Assembly: GCF_900142805.1 (NCBI RefSeq)
Contig: NZ_FRCF01000003.1
Coordinates: 62,001 to 126,000 of the forward strand
Length of the DNA: 64,000 nucleotides
Direction: 5' to 3'
Origin: Lacicoccus alkaliphilus DSM 16010
GTDB taxonomy: Bacteria > Bacillota > Bacilli > Staphylococcales > Salinicoccaceae
Under the pieces are notes generated by a model, which had not been told where the DNA came from, searched no databases, and saw nothing but the letters and a program-made list of their open reading frames with translations. Shown here in pieces: positions 51,618 through 60,069 of the stretch. The position numbers and the translations under genes are program-made. The stretch's first letter is position 1. Each line of letters starts with the position of its first letter.

Positions 51618-53399
51618 CTAGTACCAGACCAGATAAACGATGGTTGAGGTCATGGCCATGGTCAACAATACGAGCGGGGCCCCCACTTTTATATAGTCAC
51701 TGAACTTATAACCGCCGGGGCCGTAGACGATCAGGTTCGTCTGATAGCCGATGGGTGTGATGAAACTGCATGAAGCAGCTATGGCAATGGTGATGATGAG
51801 CCCCATATAATCCACGTCCAGCTGGCTGGCTATTTCAAATGCTATCGGGAACATGAGGACAGCCGCCGCACTGTTGGTGATCAGTTCCGTAAATATATTG
51901 GTTGCCAGATAAACGATGAATATGATGCCCAGTATACCCAGTGGCTGTGCGAAACGCACCATGTTTTCAGCGAGGAACAGTGCCAGTCCGGACTGCGTCA
52001 TTGCCGCCCCGATCCCAAAGGCGCTGGCAATCAGTAAGATGACATCGAATTGGATATAGCTCAACGTTTCCTGCCAGTTGATCAGTCTTGTTACGAACAG
52101 CAGAATCACTGCAATCAGCATCGCTTCGAACATCGACAGGAACCCGAGCGTCACAGAGAGTATCATCACGAGCAGCAGCCCCAATGCCAGAAAGCCTTTC
52201 AAATTGCTCTGTATCAAAGTTTCCGGCGGATTCACCGTGGAGACGACATAAAAATTCTGTGAATGCTGGTGCTCCTGGACGAAACTGTCTTCGGCGAGGA
52301 GCAGCAAAGTGTCACCCGGCTTCAGCATGATATCTCCGACCCGGCTCGTGATACGCTGATTATTCCTGTGGACGGCGATCACTCCGGCATTATACCTCGA
52401 TCTGAACTCCGCACTCCTGATCGTTTTATTGACGAGGGAGGAGTTGTGTGAAATGACAGCTTCGACGAGATGATGATTCTCATCCTGAAGGACTTCCAGG
52501 CTTTCATTGGTGCCCGTTTCCAGTGAAATGCCCTTTAATTTTTCAACTTCCGCTATTCTGTTGAGTGTGGCAGAGAAAATCAGGTTGTCGCCTTCTTTAA
52601 TATATGTTTCAGCCCTGACAGGAAAAATGCGTGTGCCGTCTTCCCGTATGATTTCGATGATATAAATTCCCTTCAAGGAATTCTTTGAAGCGTTTATGAT
52701 CGTCTGATTGAGGTGTTCAAACCGCTGACCTATGGTCGCTTCCGCCAAAAATTCCTTTGCTTCTTTACGTATGGTATCTTCCGCTCCCAGGGTGTTCGGC
52801 AGAATTTTATGGCCGATGGTCAGAATATAAATCAGCCCGGCAATGGTTATCGGCAATCCGACGACCGTCAAAGTGAAGAATGAAAAACCTTCCACTCCCG
52901 CATTGATCAACAGCCCGTTGACGATGAGGTTGGTGGAAGTGCCGATCATAGTGATCGTCCCGCCCAAAATTGTGGCATATGAAAGGGGGATCAAAATTTT
53001 AGACGGGGAGAAGCCGTTGTCCCGTGCCCAGTCCCTCAGGATTGGAGTCAGTGTCACAACTATGGGTGTGTTGTTCAAAAAACCGGAAGCGATTGAGATG
53101 GGTGCCAGTAATTTCACCATCGACAGACGCAGCGATGTGGTCTTCCCGAGTATGCCGTATATGAAGTTCTCAATGATTCCATGCTTTTGTATCGCACCAG
53201 CCACGATGAACAGCAGCAGGACAGTGAGCATCCCCTCATTTGAAAAGCCGCTCAAAGCCTGTTCTGTCGTTATCACCCCGCTGAGCAGAAATATGACGAG
53301 GAATATGAATATGATGAAATCGGCCCTGATCACTTCAAAGAGCAGTAAAGTGAGCATCAGCACAATCATTCCGGCTACAAAAACCATTTCCAAAGTCAT
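51618..53399 (-). CDS. SLC13-type permease with two central RCK_C (TrkA-C) domains
   Basis: A 593-aa membrane protein. Hydrophobic halves (about 5-205 and 410-593) with the SLC13 motifs FLNNTPIVVTLTPIL, MIGTSTNLIVNGLL, TELITNSAAAVLMFPIAFE and FITPIGYQTNLIVYGPGGY flank a soluble region. That region contains two RCK_C-like domains (about 225-300 and 310-390, e.g. RVGDIMLKPGDTLLLLA). Such proteins transport sulfate, dicarboxylates or related anions, with RCK_C possibly sensing a ligand. GGGGGTGGAG precedes the ATG at 53399. It is convergent with arsC; the substrate is unknown. Confidence 0.86.
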   Translation of the reverse strand: MTLEMVFVAGMIVLMLTLLLFEVIRADFIIFIFLVIFLLSGVITTEQALSGFSNEGMLTVLLLFIVAGAIQKHGIIENFIYGILGKTTSLRLSMVKLLAPISIASGFLNNTPIVVTLTPILRDWARDNGFSPSKILIPLSYATILGGTITMIGTSTNLIVNGLLINAGVEGFSFFTLTVVGLPITIAGLIYILTIGHKILPNTLGAEDTIRKEAKEFLAEATIGQRFEHLNQTIINASKNSLKGIYIIEIIREDGTRIFPVRAETYIKEGDNLIFSATLNRIAEVEKLKGISLETGTNESLEVLQDENHHLVEAVISHNSSLVNKTIRSAEFRSRYNAGVIAVHRNNQRITSRVGDIMLKPGDTLLLLAEDSFVQEHQHSQNFYVVSTVNPPETLIQSNLKGFLALGLLLVMILSVTLGFLSMFEAMLIAVILLFVTRLINWQETLSYIQFDVILLIASAFGIGAAMTQSGLALFLAENMVRFAQPLGILGIIFIVYLATNIFTELITNSAAAVLMFPIAFEIASQLDVDYMGLIITIAIAASCSFITPIGYQTNLIVYGPGGYKFSDYIKVGAPLVLLTMAMTSTIVYLVWY

Positions 53400-53668
53400 G
53401 ACTCCACCCCCCTCTCCGAAGTATAAAATGTTATGCATATTTTAGCATATAAATACGACAAGTTGCATTTTATTCAAAATGATCAGAATAAATTCCAATG
53501 TTTACTTCAGCCATGGATAGTTAATGTGTTATATATGTAAGTGATAATGGAATATCAAGCTTGATCTGTAATATTGACCACATAATCCATTTGTACTATA
53601 GTGTGTCGTATCGAATGAAAATCGAGTGATTTCCAAGGAGGAGTTATATTAGAAAAGGAGGCATTTAA

Positions 53669-54382
53669 ATGATCATACAAGTGATTCAGCATGACCCGCT
53701 TTTACCGTTGGGTTATATAGAAGACTGGGCAAATGAAAATCATTATGAAGTCAACACTGCCAGAATTTATGAGGGTGACCCGCTGCCGGTGGATGAGCAA
53801 TTTGATCTGCTTGTTGTACTGGGCGGCCGGCAGACGGCATATGAAACTGATAACTACCCTTTTGTGGTCGAAGAAGCAGAATGGTTAAGGAAGCTCGTGG
53901 AGGAGAAGAAGAGCATACTGGCAATTTGTCTGGGCTCGCAGATCCTGTCGATGGCACTCGGCGGAGAAGTCCGGAGAATGGCGCATATGGAAATCGGCTG
54001 GCATACCATATATGAGGTGGAAGAGGCCAGACAGCATCCATTGCTTCAGGGACTGCCGGGTGAAATACGTCTGTTCCAGCACCACCAGGATTTCTTTTCA
54101 ATTCCGGAGCGGGCTGAAAAAGTGTATTACAATCAAAACTGCAACAACCAGGGTTATGTTGTGAACGACAATATCCTGGCGGTGCAGTTCCATCCGGAAA
54201 TCACTCCGGTGGGCATTGAAGAGTTTTTGGCGAAAGACCAGATTTATGAACCTGAAGAAGAGGTGCTCGTCCAGACGGAGAAGCAGATCATCAATGATGA
54301 AAAATTTGCCGATGGACGCGAATACCTGTACAGACTGATGGATAACTACAAAGCTGTGATCAGGCAACCACATGAGGTTTAA
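53669..54382 (+). CDS. Type 1 (class I) glutamine amidotransferase, GuaA-N-like
   Basis: A 237-aa stand-alone glutaminase-fold protein. The nucleophile lies in AICLGSQILSMALGGEV and the His-Glu pair in AVQFHPEITP. VLGGRQTAYETDNYPF is the usual oxyanion-strand region. Relatives are annotated as GMP synthase-like amidotransferases, and some act as gamma-glutamyl hydrolases. No synthase partner is adjacent. AAAAGGAGG precedes the ATG, and a second AAGGAGG lies 27 bp upstream without a start codon in reach. Specific role unknown. Confidence 0.84.
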   Translation: MIIQVIQHDPLLPLGYIEDWANENHYEVNTARIYEGDPLPVDEQFDLLVVLGGRQTAYETDNYPFVVEEAEWLRKLVEEKKSILAICLGSQILSMALGGEVRRMAHMEIGWHTIYEVEEARQHPLLQGLPGEIRLFQHHQDFFSIPERAEKVYYNQNCNNQGYVVNDNILAVQFHPEITPVGIEEFLAKDQIYEPEEEVLVQTEKQIINDEKFADGREYLYRLMDNYKAVIRQPHEV

Positions 54383-54398
54383 TATAAATGAAGAAAAG

Positions 54399-54432
54399 CT
54401 GAGCCCCTTTTGAGGCGCCCGGTTTTTTTTAA
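54399..54432 (+). terminator. Weak terminator after the amidotransferase gene
   Basis: An imperfect stem around GCCCC-tttt-GAGGC is followed at a short distance by eight Ts. The T-run is clear, the stem is poor. Confidence 0.35.
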
Positions 54433-54518
54433 TCCACCGATAATCAGGAAAGAAAATGTTCACAGAAACGAATGTTCATCTAAATGTTATAATATAAACT
54501 TTTTTATTGAAAAGCCCC

Positions 54519-54536
54519 TGATATAATTACGGTAAA
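54519..54536 (+). promoter_or_regulatory. Extended -10 promoter of cueP with shared downstream element
   Basis: TG-A-TATAAT followed by TACGGTAAA. The same arrangement, TG-G-TATAAT followed by TGCGGTAAA, stands before the P1B-ATPase gene (55209-55226). No good -35 is visible, as expected for an extended -10 or an activator-dependent promoter. Confidence 0.5.
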
Positions 54537-54561
54537 TGAAAATACGGGGAGTCATGTCATT

Positions 54562-55071
54562 ATGAAGATATTATTAATGCCTCTGCTGCTTCTGGTCATG
54601 GTCACGGCCGGATGTTCAGATGATTCATCTGCTGAAAACAGTGCAGAGGATGTTAAAGCATATGTTTCAGAGCTGAGTGGTTCAAACGAGGCGGAAGCTG
54701 CTTCAATCGATCACGAAAAATTGTATGTGGAAGATGCGGGTGTTGAAACTTTTCATGAATTGCCGGAAGACGAGTTTTTTGTATCTTTCGCCCCCTACCT
54801 GACCACCACGCACCCATGTGAAGTGCATAGTCTGACCGGATGCCAGGGGGAGATGGTCGAGGAGGACATCGACGTTAAAATCGTTGACGGAGACGGGACA
54901 GTCCACCTGGATGAGACGATCACCACAATGGAAAACGGCTTTGTTGATCTTTGGCTGCCGAGGGATGAAAAGTATACCATGACGATTGATTATCAGGGCA
55001 AGTCTCTGGAGTCGGAATTCTCCACTTATGCGGGCGACAGCACTTGCCTGACTGAGTTGCAATTGAAATAA
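54562..55071 (+). CDS. cueP: CueP-family copper-binding lipoprotein
   Basis: A 169-aa lipoprotein with a signal peptide ending in VTAGC (lipidated C18). The mature domain has the CueP copper site: C86, H89 and C94 in THPCEVHSLTGCQGEM, plus C162 near the C-terminus (DSTCLTEL). The cysteine spacings of 8 and 68 residues equal those of Salmonella CueP (C96, C104, C172). CueP binds and reduces copper outside the cytoplasmic membrane. It lies upstream of a P1B-ATPase gene with a near-identical promoter element, which suggests a shared metal response. Confidence 0.87.
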   Translation: MKILLMPLLLLVMVTAGCSDDSSAENSAEDVKAYVSELSGSNEAEAASIDHEKLYVEDAGVETFHELPEDEFFVSFAPYLTTTHPCEVHSLTGCQGEMVEEDIDVKIVDGDGTVHLDETITTMENGFVDLWLPRDEKYTMTIDYQGKSLESEFSTYAGDSTCLTELQLK

Positions 55072-55078
55072 TATTTCA

Positions 55079-55108
55079 AAAGACCGGATTTTAAACCGGT
55101 CTTTTTTT
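55079..55108 (+). terminator. Terminator of cueP
   Basis: AAAGACCGG-attttaaa-CCGGTCTTT followed by further Ts. Confidence 0.85.
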
Positions 55109-55208
55109 ATTGTGAAAATCAGGATTTACTATAGTTTAAAATGATACTCATCTTCATTCATTGTTACCAAATACGTTGTTTTCTCCATGATATAAAATTA
55201 CATCTATA

Positions 55209-55226
55209 TGGTATAATTGCGGTAAA
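55209..55226 (+). promoter_or_regulatory. Extended -10 promoter of the P1B-ATPase gene
   Basis: TG-G-TATAAT followed by TGCGGTAAA, matching the cueP promoter at 54519-54536 in 15 of the last 16 downstream positions apart from one A/G change. It lies about 45 bp before the proposed start codon. Confidence 0.5.
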
Positions 55227-55261
55227 GGAAGAACGGCCTACATTTTAATAAAGGTGGGATT

Positions 55262-57202
55262 ATTATCAACATTTTAAAGTGGGGAAACAATCACAGGGAA
55301 CTCACCAATACGATCATCAGTGGTATTTTAATTGTCCTGGGTTTGATTTTCACGTGGAACAATATGGAGATCACCGCATCTTTAATATACATCGTGGCAT
55401 TTCTGACCGGGGGTTACTACAGTGCGAAGTCCGGCCTGGTTGAACTTTTCCGTGATAAGCACCTGAATGTGGACGTTCTGATGATACTTGCTGCCGTCGG
55501 TGCTTCCCTGATCGGTTATTGGATGGAAGCTGCATTGCTGATCTTCATATTTTCCCTTGCCGGATCTATGGAGGTCATGGCACGTGAAAGGAGCCGCAAT
55601 GCGATTTCCGAGCTGATGAACCTGACACCGGAAGAAGCCCGCAGGTATAAATCAAACGGTGAAATAGAAGTTATTCCGACCAGGAAACTGAAAATAGGGG
55701 ATGTTCTGCAGGTGCCCCGCGGTGCGACGATACCTATAGACGGCACCCTGGCAACGGACTTCGGTGTGATCAACGAAGCGAGTGTGACCGGCGAGTCGGT
55801 CCCTGTCGAGAAAAATTCAGGTTCGGAAGTGATTGGCGGCACCATCAACGCCGGTGAACTGATCGACATCGAAGTGACAGTGGAGGATGAAGATACTTTA
55901 TTTTCGAAGATCATTCGGCTTGTTGATGAAGCGCAGTCAAGGCCTTCGAAAACTGCAAGTTTCATAGAGGGGATAGAAGACACTTACGTAAAAGCCGTCT
56001 TGATCGGCGTCCCCCTCTTCATACTCGCCGTGTATTTCCTGCTTGGATGGTCGATGGAAGAATCATTCTACAGGGGGATGGTCCTGCTCACGGTCGCTTC
56101 ACCATGTGCATTGGTCGCCAGTGCAACCCCCGCCACGCTTTCCGGCATCAGCAGGGCGGCAAAAAAGGGCATGGTCTTCAAAGGTGGTCAGGCGATAGAT
56201 AATGTGAACCAGTTGAAAGCCATCATCTTCGACAAGACCGGAACGCTTACCGTAGGGAAGCCGGAAGTCGTGGATGCTGCGTATGCCAGTGAAGATGTGA
56301 AAGATGAAGTGGATGAAATGGTGAAAGCGGCCGAGTTCGGTTCCACCCACCCCATTGCGAGTGCGATTCTCAGGCACCTGCATGAAACGCCGAAAATAGA
56401 AGTGGGTAATATTGCCGATATAACGGGTAAAGGATTTGAAATCACCCATGAAGGTGACACATGGAAGATCGGTAAAAGAACTTACGCGACCGAAGGTGCG
56501 AGTCTCAACCAGGAAATTTCAAACAAGACAGAGCTACTTGAACAACAGGGCAACACGGTGATATTCGTCTCAAGGAATGACGAAGTCCTTGCTTACTACT
56601 CCCTGGAAGACCGGCTCAAGCCGGAAAGCCGGATGGCAATCGAGCGGCTGAACGGAATGGGGATACAGACCATCATGGTCAGCGGGGACAATCAGAGGAC
56701 GGCCGAATATATTGCCGCCAAGGTGGGCATCAGGGAAGTTCATGCGAATCACATGCCTGACGAAAAAACGGAACGGCTGGAAGAGTTGCGTGAAAAATAC
56801 GGCGCAATCGGTATGGTCGGGGACGGAATCAACGATGCCCCCGCCCTTGCACTTGCCGATGTCGGTTTTGCGATGGGAAGCGGTACGGATATAGCGATGG
56901 AAACCGCAGATGTCGTGCTGGTCCAGGATGATCTGAAGCAGATTCCATTTGCTCTCGGCTTGTCACGGAAGATGAAGAATATCATCATCTTCAACATCAT
57001 CTTTGCCCTCACTGTCGTCGTCCTCCTGATTCTGGCGAACATCTTCCAGGTCATAAACCTGCCGATGGGTGTCCTCGGTCATGAGGGCTCCACGATACTT
57101 GTCATACTGAATGGACTGAGACTCCTGAATTATAAGGATCACCTCGGAAAGGAAAGTGTGGACGATCTCAGTGCCGCCGGACAATTAAAGACGGATTCAT
57201 GA
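55262..57202 (+). CDS. P1B-type heavy-metal ATPase with SPC motif, probable ATT start
   Basis: A metal-exporting P-type ATPase. Motifs: TM metal site ASPCALVASATPATL (SPC, the P1B-4 pattern of PfeT/CoaT-like pumps), phosphorylation site DKTGTLTVGKPE, TGE loop SVTGESVPVEK, GDGINDAPALALADVG, and TM8 GHEGSTILVI. There is no N-terminal HMA domain. Fe2+, Co2+ or Zn2+ are likely substrates. The first ATG/GTG/TTG in frame is the TTG at 55343, inside TM1 and without a ribosome site. The frame is open upstream to AAAGGTGG (55250-55257) followed by ATT at 55262. That would give 646 aa starting (M)INILKWGNNHREL and a complete first helix, so a non-canonical start is proposed. Confidence 0.8.
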   Translation: MINILKWGNNHRELTNTIISGILIVLGLIFTWNNMEITASLIYIVAFLTGGYYSAKSGLVELFRDKHLNVDVLMILAAVGASLIGYWMEAALLIFIFSLAGSMEVMARERSRNAISELMNLTPEEARRYKSNGEIEVIPTRKLKIGDVLQVPRGATIPIDGTLATDFGVINEASVTGESVPVEKNSGSEVIGGTINAGELIDIEVTVEDEDTLFSKIIRLVDEAQSRPSKTASFIEGIEDTYVKAVLIGVPLFILAVYFLLGWSMEESFYRGMVLLTVASPCALVASATPATLSGISRAAKKGMVFKGGQAIDNVNQLKAIIFDKTGTLTVGKPEVVDAAYASEDVKDEVDEMVKAAEFGSTHPIASAILRHLHETPKIEVGNIADITGKGFEITHEGDTWKIGKRTYATEGASLNQEISNKTELLEQQGNTVIFVSRNDEVLAYYSLEDRLKPESRMAIERLNGMGIQTIMVSGDNQRTAEYIAAKVGIREVHANHMPDEKTERLEELREKYGAIGMVGDGINDAPALALADVGFAMGSGTDIAMETADVVLVQDDLKQIPFALGLSRKMKNIIIFNIIFALTVVVLLILANIFQVINLPMGVLGHEGSTILVILNGLRLLNYKDHLGKESVDDLSAAGQLKTDS

Positions 57203-57251
57203 CGGTCGGTACGGAGGAGAAGGTGAGCCGCGTGATGTGGATTCATCATTT

Positions 57252-57281
57252 AAGACTGAGCCCCGTGCTTGGTCTTTTTTT
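57252..57281 (+). terminator. Terminator of the P1B-ATPase gene
   Basis: AAGAC-tg-AGC-cccgt-GCT-tg-GTCTT followed by TTTTT, an interrupted but clear stem with a T-run. Confidence 0.7.
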
Positions 57282-57352
57282 GTTGAAGTTCATCAAAAGC
57301 TGAATGTTTGGTAGGATTATATTAAGAATTCATTCAGAAAGAAGTCGATGGT

Positions 57353-58354
57353 ATGTTTCAATTCAGAAAAATATTCGGCGAAAGAATCATAAAAACAGGA
57401 ATTTCAACATTCATCACCGCGTTGCTCTGTATATGGCTGGGTCTGTCGCCGATATTTGCGGTGATCACTGCAATCGTCACCATTGAGCCTACAGCGAAAG
57501 CCTCTTTGAAAAAGGCGTACGTGCGTTTTCCGGCTTCAGTGATCGGTGCATTCATAGCAGTGGTGTCCCTGTACTTCTTCGGAGAGACTGCTCTGACATA
57601 TTCACTGGCTGCCACGCTGACAATATTGATTACATACCGGCTCAAACTTCATGACGGCGTTTTGGTTGCAGCGATCACTGCTGTGGCAATGATACCTTCA
57701 GTCCAGGATGACTATCTCTATCATTTCCTCACAAGGCTGGCAACGACCACGATCGGCCTGACGACAAGTACGGTGATCAATTATCTGATCCTGCCGCCGA
57801 AGTATGTGGAGAGGATAAAAGAACTGGCCACGTTTTCAAAAAAGGAAATTCAGCAATTGTTCCAGAGACGTGTGAAAGAATTGATGGACGGGAAGCTGCA
57901 GTCCGCAAGGTCTGATAAAAGATATAAGGAGATTCAGAAGACGATGACGCAGGCCGAACAGCTGTTGGAATACCAGCAGGATGAATACAGCTATCATCGT
58001 TCCAAAGATGAAGGGTTAAGGCATCTGAATGAGATTCAAAAAGAGCTGCAGTTCATCAAAATTTATCTCACGTATGTCGGAAACCTCATATATATCCCCC
58101 GTGACTTGGAATTGGAATTCAATTCCAAGGAGCTGGGAATACTTGAGAAGGTTCTGCCTCTGATCAAAGAGGATATGTCAGGGCTCGATATCGAGCACCC
58201 TGTACTCGAAGAACTGAGCGAATGCATCCAGGAGCTGGATGAGGAGGAAGTGTACAAGTCCCATCTGCTCAATGAAATCATCATCCTTTTCAGGACCCTG
58301 ATCAGTCACGACAGGACGACGGAAGTGACGAATGAAAAAGAAGATCGGGCATAG
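57353..58354 (+). CDS. Aromatic acid exporter family (ArAE/FUSC-like, DUF939) protein
   Basis: A 333-aa protein. The N-terminal half (about 15-150) has roughly six hydrophobic helices with the signature ALLCIWLGLSPIFAVITAIV and IEPTAKASLKKAYVRFPASV. The C-terminal half (about 155-333) is a charged, helical cytoplasmic domain with heptad-like stretches. Members are annotated as aromatic acid exporters by distant similarity to AaeB, but the Gram-positive branch is uncharacterised. The ribosome site is weak (AAAGAAG). The next gene encodes an amino acid decarboxylase; no operon link is seen because a terminator intervenes. Confidence 0.8.
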   Translation: MFQFRKIFGERIIKTGISTFITALLCIWLGLSPIFAVITAIVTIEPTAKASLKKAYVRFPASVIGAFIAVVSLYFFGETALTYSLAATLTILITYRLKLHDGVLVAAITAVAMIPSVQDDYLYHFLTRLATTTIGLTTSTVINYLILPPKYVERIKELATFSKKEIQQLFQRRVKELMDGKLQSARSDKRYKEIQKTMTQAEQLLEYQQDEYSYHRSKDEGLRHLNEIQKELQFIKIYLTYVGNLIYIPRDLELEFNSKELGILEKVLPLIKEDMSGLDIEHPVLEELSECIQELDEEEVYKSHLLNEIIILFRTLISHDRTTEVTNEKEDRA

Positions 58355-58388
58355 ACTGTCCGGCTGTCATGGCCGGGCAGTTTTTTTA
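58355..58388 (+). terminator. Terminator of the ArAE-like gene
   Basis: ACTG-t-CCGGC-tgtcatg-GCCGG-g-CAGT followed by TTTTTT, immediately after the stop codon. Confidence 0.8.
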
Positions 58389-58503
58389 TTGGAATCCGGG
58401 CATCTTGCTGGTTTCCCGCCTGGAATCTTCCCCGCTCCACCGATTTTTATTCTTAATTTTCACTGGTTGTGATAAATTTAAAATATAATAAGGAGTGATT
58501 TCA

Positions 58504-59925
58504 ATGGTCATGGAATTTAGGGAGAAAGATCTGGATCTGCAGAATATCATATCGGACGAGGTCAACAAGTATTTGAAAAGGGATCTCGGCATGATGGCTG
58601 CAACGAAGCGGGCCCCGCAGCAGCTGATCGATAAATATGAAAAGATGGAAGTGCCGGAAAAGGGCCGGGACATATATGACATCATGAACGAGCTGGACAA
58701 TGAAATCCTGGAATATATCCACCGCGGCAACCATCCACGCTCATTTTCATTCATCCCGGGCCCGGGTTCGAGGTTATCGTGGCTCGGTGACATCCTGACC
58801 ACCGCAAATAACATCCATGCATCCAACTTCAAGAATGCGACACTGCCCATCAGCATCGAGCGGAATCTGGTCAATTATTTTGCCGGGAAGCTGGGCTTTG
58901 AAATAAAACCGGCAGGCGGGGTCTTCGTCTCCGGCGGATCAATGGCGAATCTCACGGCAGTCGTCACTGCGCGGGATGAAAAGATCGCTACTAAGGAAGT
59001 GTATCGAGCGGTCGTCTACATATCGGATCAGGTGCATCATTCATTAAGCAAGGCGTTCCATATGGCGGGCATCCCGAAGGAGAATGTGAGAAGGATATCG
59101 GTGGACGCGGAATTCAAGATGGATTTGAAAGCGTTGGCGGAGACCGTCAAAAAAGATACCGAAGCGGGCATGAAGCCGATTCTTGCGGTGGGTACGGCAG
59201 GGACGACGAACACCGGGGCGGTGGATGATATCAACGGCATGGCGGACATCTGTGAGGCGAACGATCTCTGGCTGCACATAGACGGGGCCTACGGGCTGTC
59301 CCATCTGCTTTCGACGAAGGGACGTGACCTCTTTCCCGGCATCGAGCGTGCCGACAGTGTCAGCTGGGATGCACATAAGTTGCTGTTCCAGACATACAGC
59401 TGTGCAATGGTCATCGTGAAGGAGAAGCAGCACCTGCTGAACAGTTTCAGTGAACAGGCGGAGTATCTGGATGACATTCAAAGTGACGATGATGTGATCG
59501 ATCCCGAAATGATCGGTATGGAGCTCACCCGCCCTGCCCGGGCGGTGAAGCTCTGGATCACACTCCAGGTGCTGGGCGAAGAACAGTACAGGGCACGGAT
59601 CGATTACGGTCAGCGTCTTGCCGAGTACACCGCTGAGATTGTGGAAGAGATGGAAAATTGGAAAATCATCTCCCGTCCGAGCCTTTCAATCCTCAGCTTC
59701 AAATATATCCATCCGAACTTGAGCGAAGCCGAAAACAATAAAGTGCTCTCCAATGCGGCACAGCGCATGGCGGCCTCCGGTTATGCCGTCACTTATACGA
59801 CGGAGCTGAACCGCCAGAAAGTGATCCGTATGTGTACGATCAACCCGGAAACGACGAAGGAAGATATCATGGGGACTCTGAACCGTCTGGATGGATTTGT
59901 TAAGGATGAGATTGAAGGACTCTAG
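58504..59925 (+). CDS. Group II PLP-dependent decarboxylase (aromatic/diaminobutyrate type)
   Basis: A 473-aa fold type I decarboxylase. The PLP lysine is K292 in SVSWDAHKLLFQ, the ring-stacking histidine H179 lies in SDQVHHSLSKA, and D260 in WLHIDGAYG binds the pyridine nitrogen. The N-terminal NHPRSFSFIPGPGS and GGVFVSGGSMANLTA are family signatures. The length and start resemble the staphylococcal aromatic amino acid decarboxylase SadA (about 475 aa, makes trace amines), but a diaminobutyrate or other amino acid substrate is possible. AAGGAG lies eight bases before the ATG at 58504. It is monocistronic as far as visible. Confidence 0.82.
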   Translation: MVMEFREKDLDLQNIISDEVNKYLKRDLGMMAATKRAPQQLIDKYEKMEVPEKGRDIYDIMNELDNEILEYIHRGNHPRSFSFIPGPGSRLSWLGDILTTANNIHASNFKNATLPISIERNLVNYFAGKLGFEIKPAGGVFVSGGSMANLTAVVTARDEKIATKEVYRAVVYISDQVHHSLSKAFHMAGIPKENVRRISVDAEFKMDLKALAETVKKDTEAGMKPILAVGTAGTTNTGAVDDINGMADICEANDLWLHIDGAYGLSHLLSTKGRDLFPGIERADSVSWDAHKLLFQTYSCAMVIVKEKQHLLNSFSEQAEYLDDIQSDDDVIDPEMIGMELTRPARAVKLWITLQVLGEEQYRARIDYGQRLAEYTAEIVEEMENWKIISRPSLSILSFKYIHPNLSEAENNKVLSNAAQRMAASGYAVTYTTELNRQKVIRMCTINPETTKEDIMGTLNRLDGFVKDEIEGL

Positions 59926-60010
59926 AAATCGGTGCCCCCTGTCACAATTGCCACAATTGGATGCATAAAATGACGTTTGTATGAATACTGTGCCAAAACG
60001 CTCTAAGGTT

Positions 60011-60053
60011 CTATATATTGTGTTATCTTCATAACCAAAGACTATATATAGTG
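60011..60053 (+). promoter_or_regulatory. Two NrdR boxes upstream of nrdDG
   Basis: CTATATATTGTG (60011-60022) and CTATATATAGTG (60042-60053) match the NrdR box core and are 31 bp apart, three helical turns, the usual arrangement for NrdR. They lie directly before the nrdD ribosome site. NrdR represses ribonucleotide reductase genes when dATP is abundant. Confidence 0.8.
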
Positions 60054-60069
60054 CTTTAGGAGGATGGAA

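Noticed and set aside
53633-53650. AAGGAGG ribosome-like site 27 bp upstream of the amidotransferase gene
   Set aside because: No start codon at usable distance before an in-frame stop, so no leader peptide can be supported.
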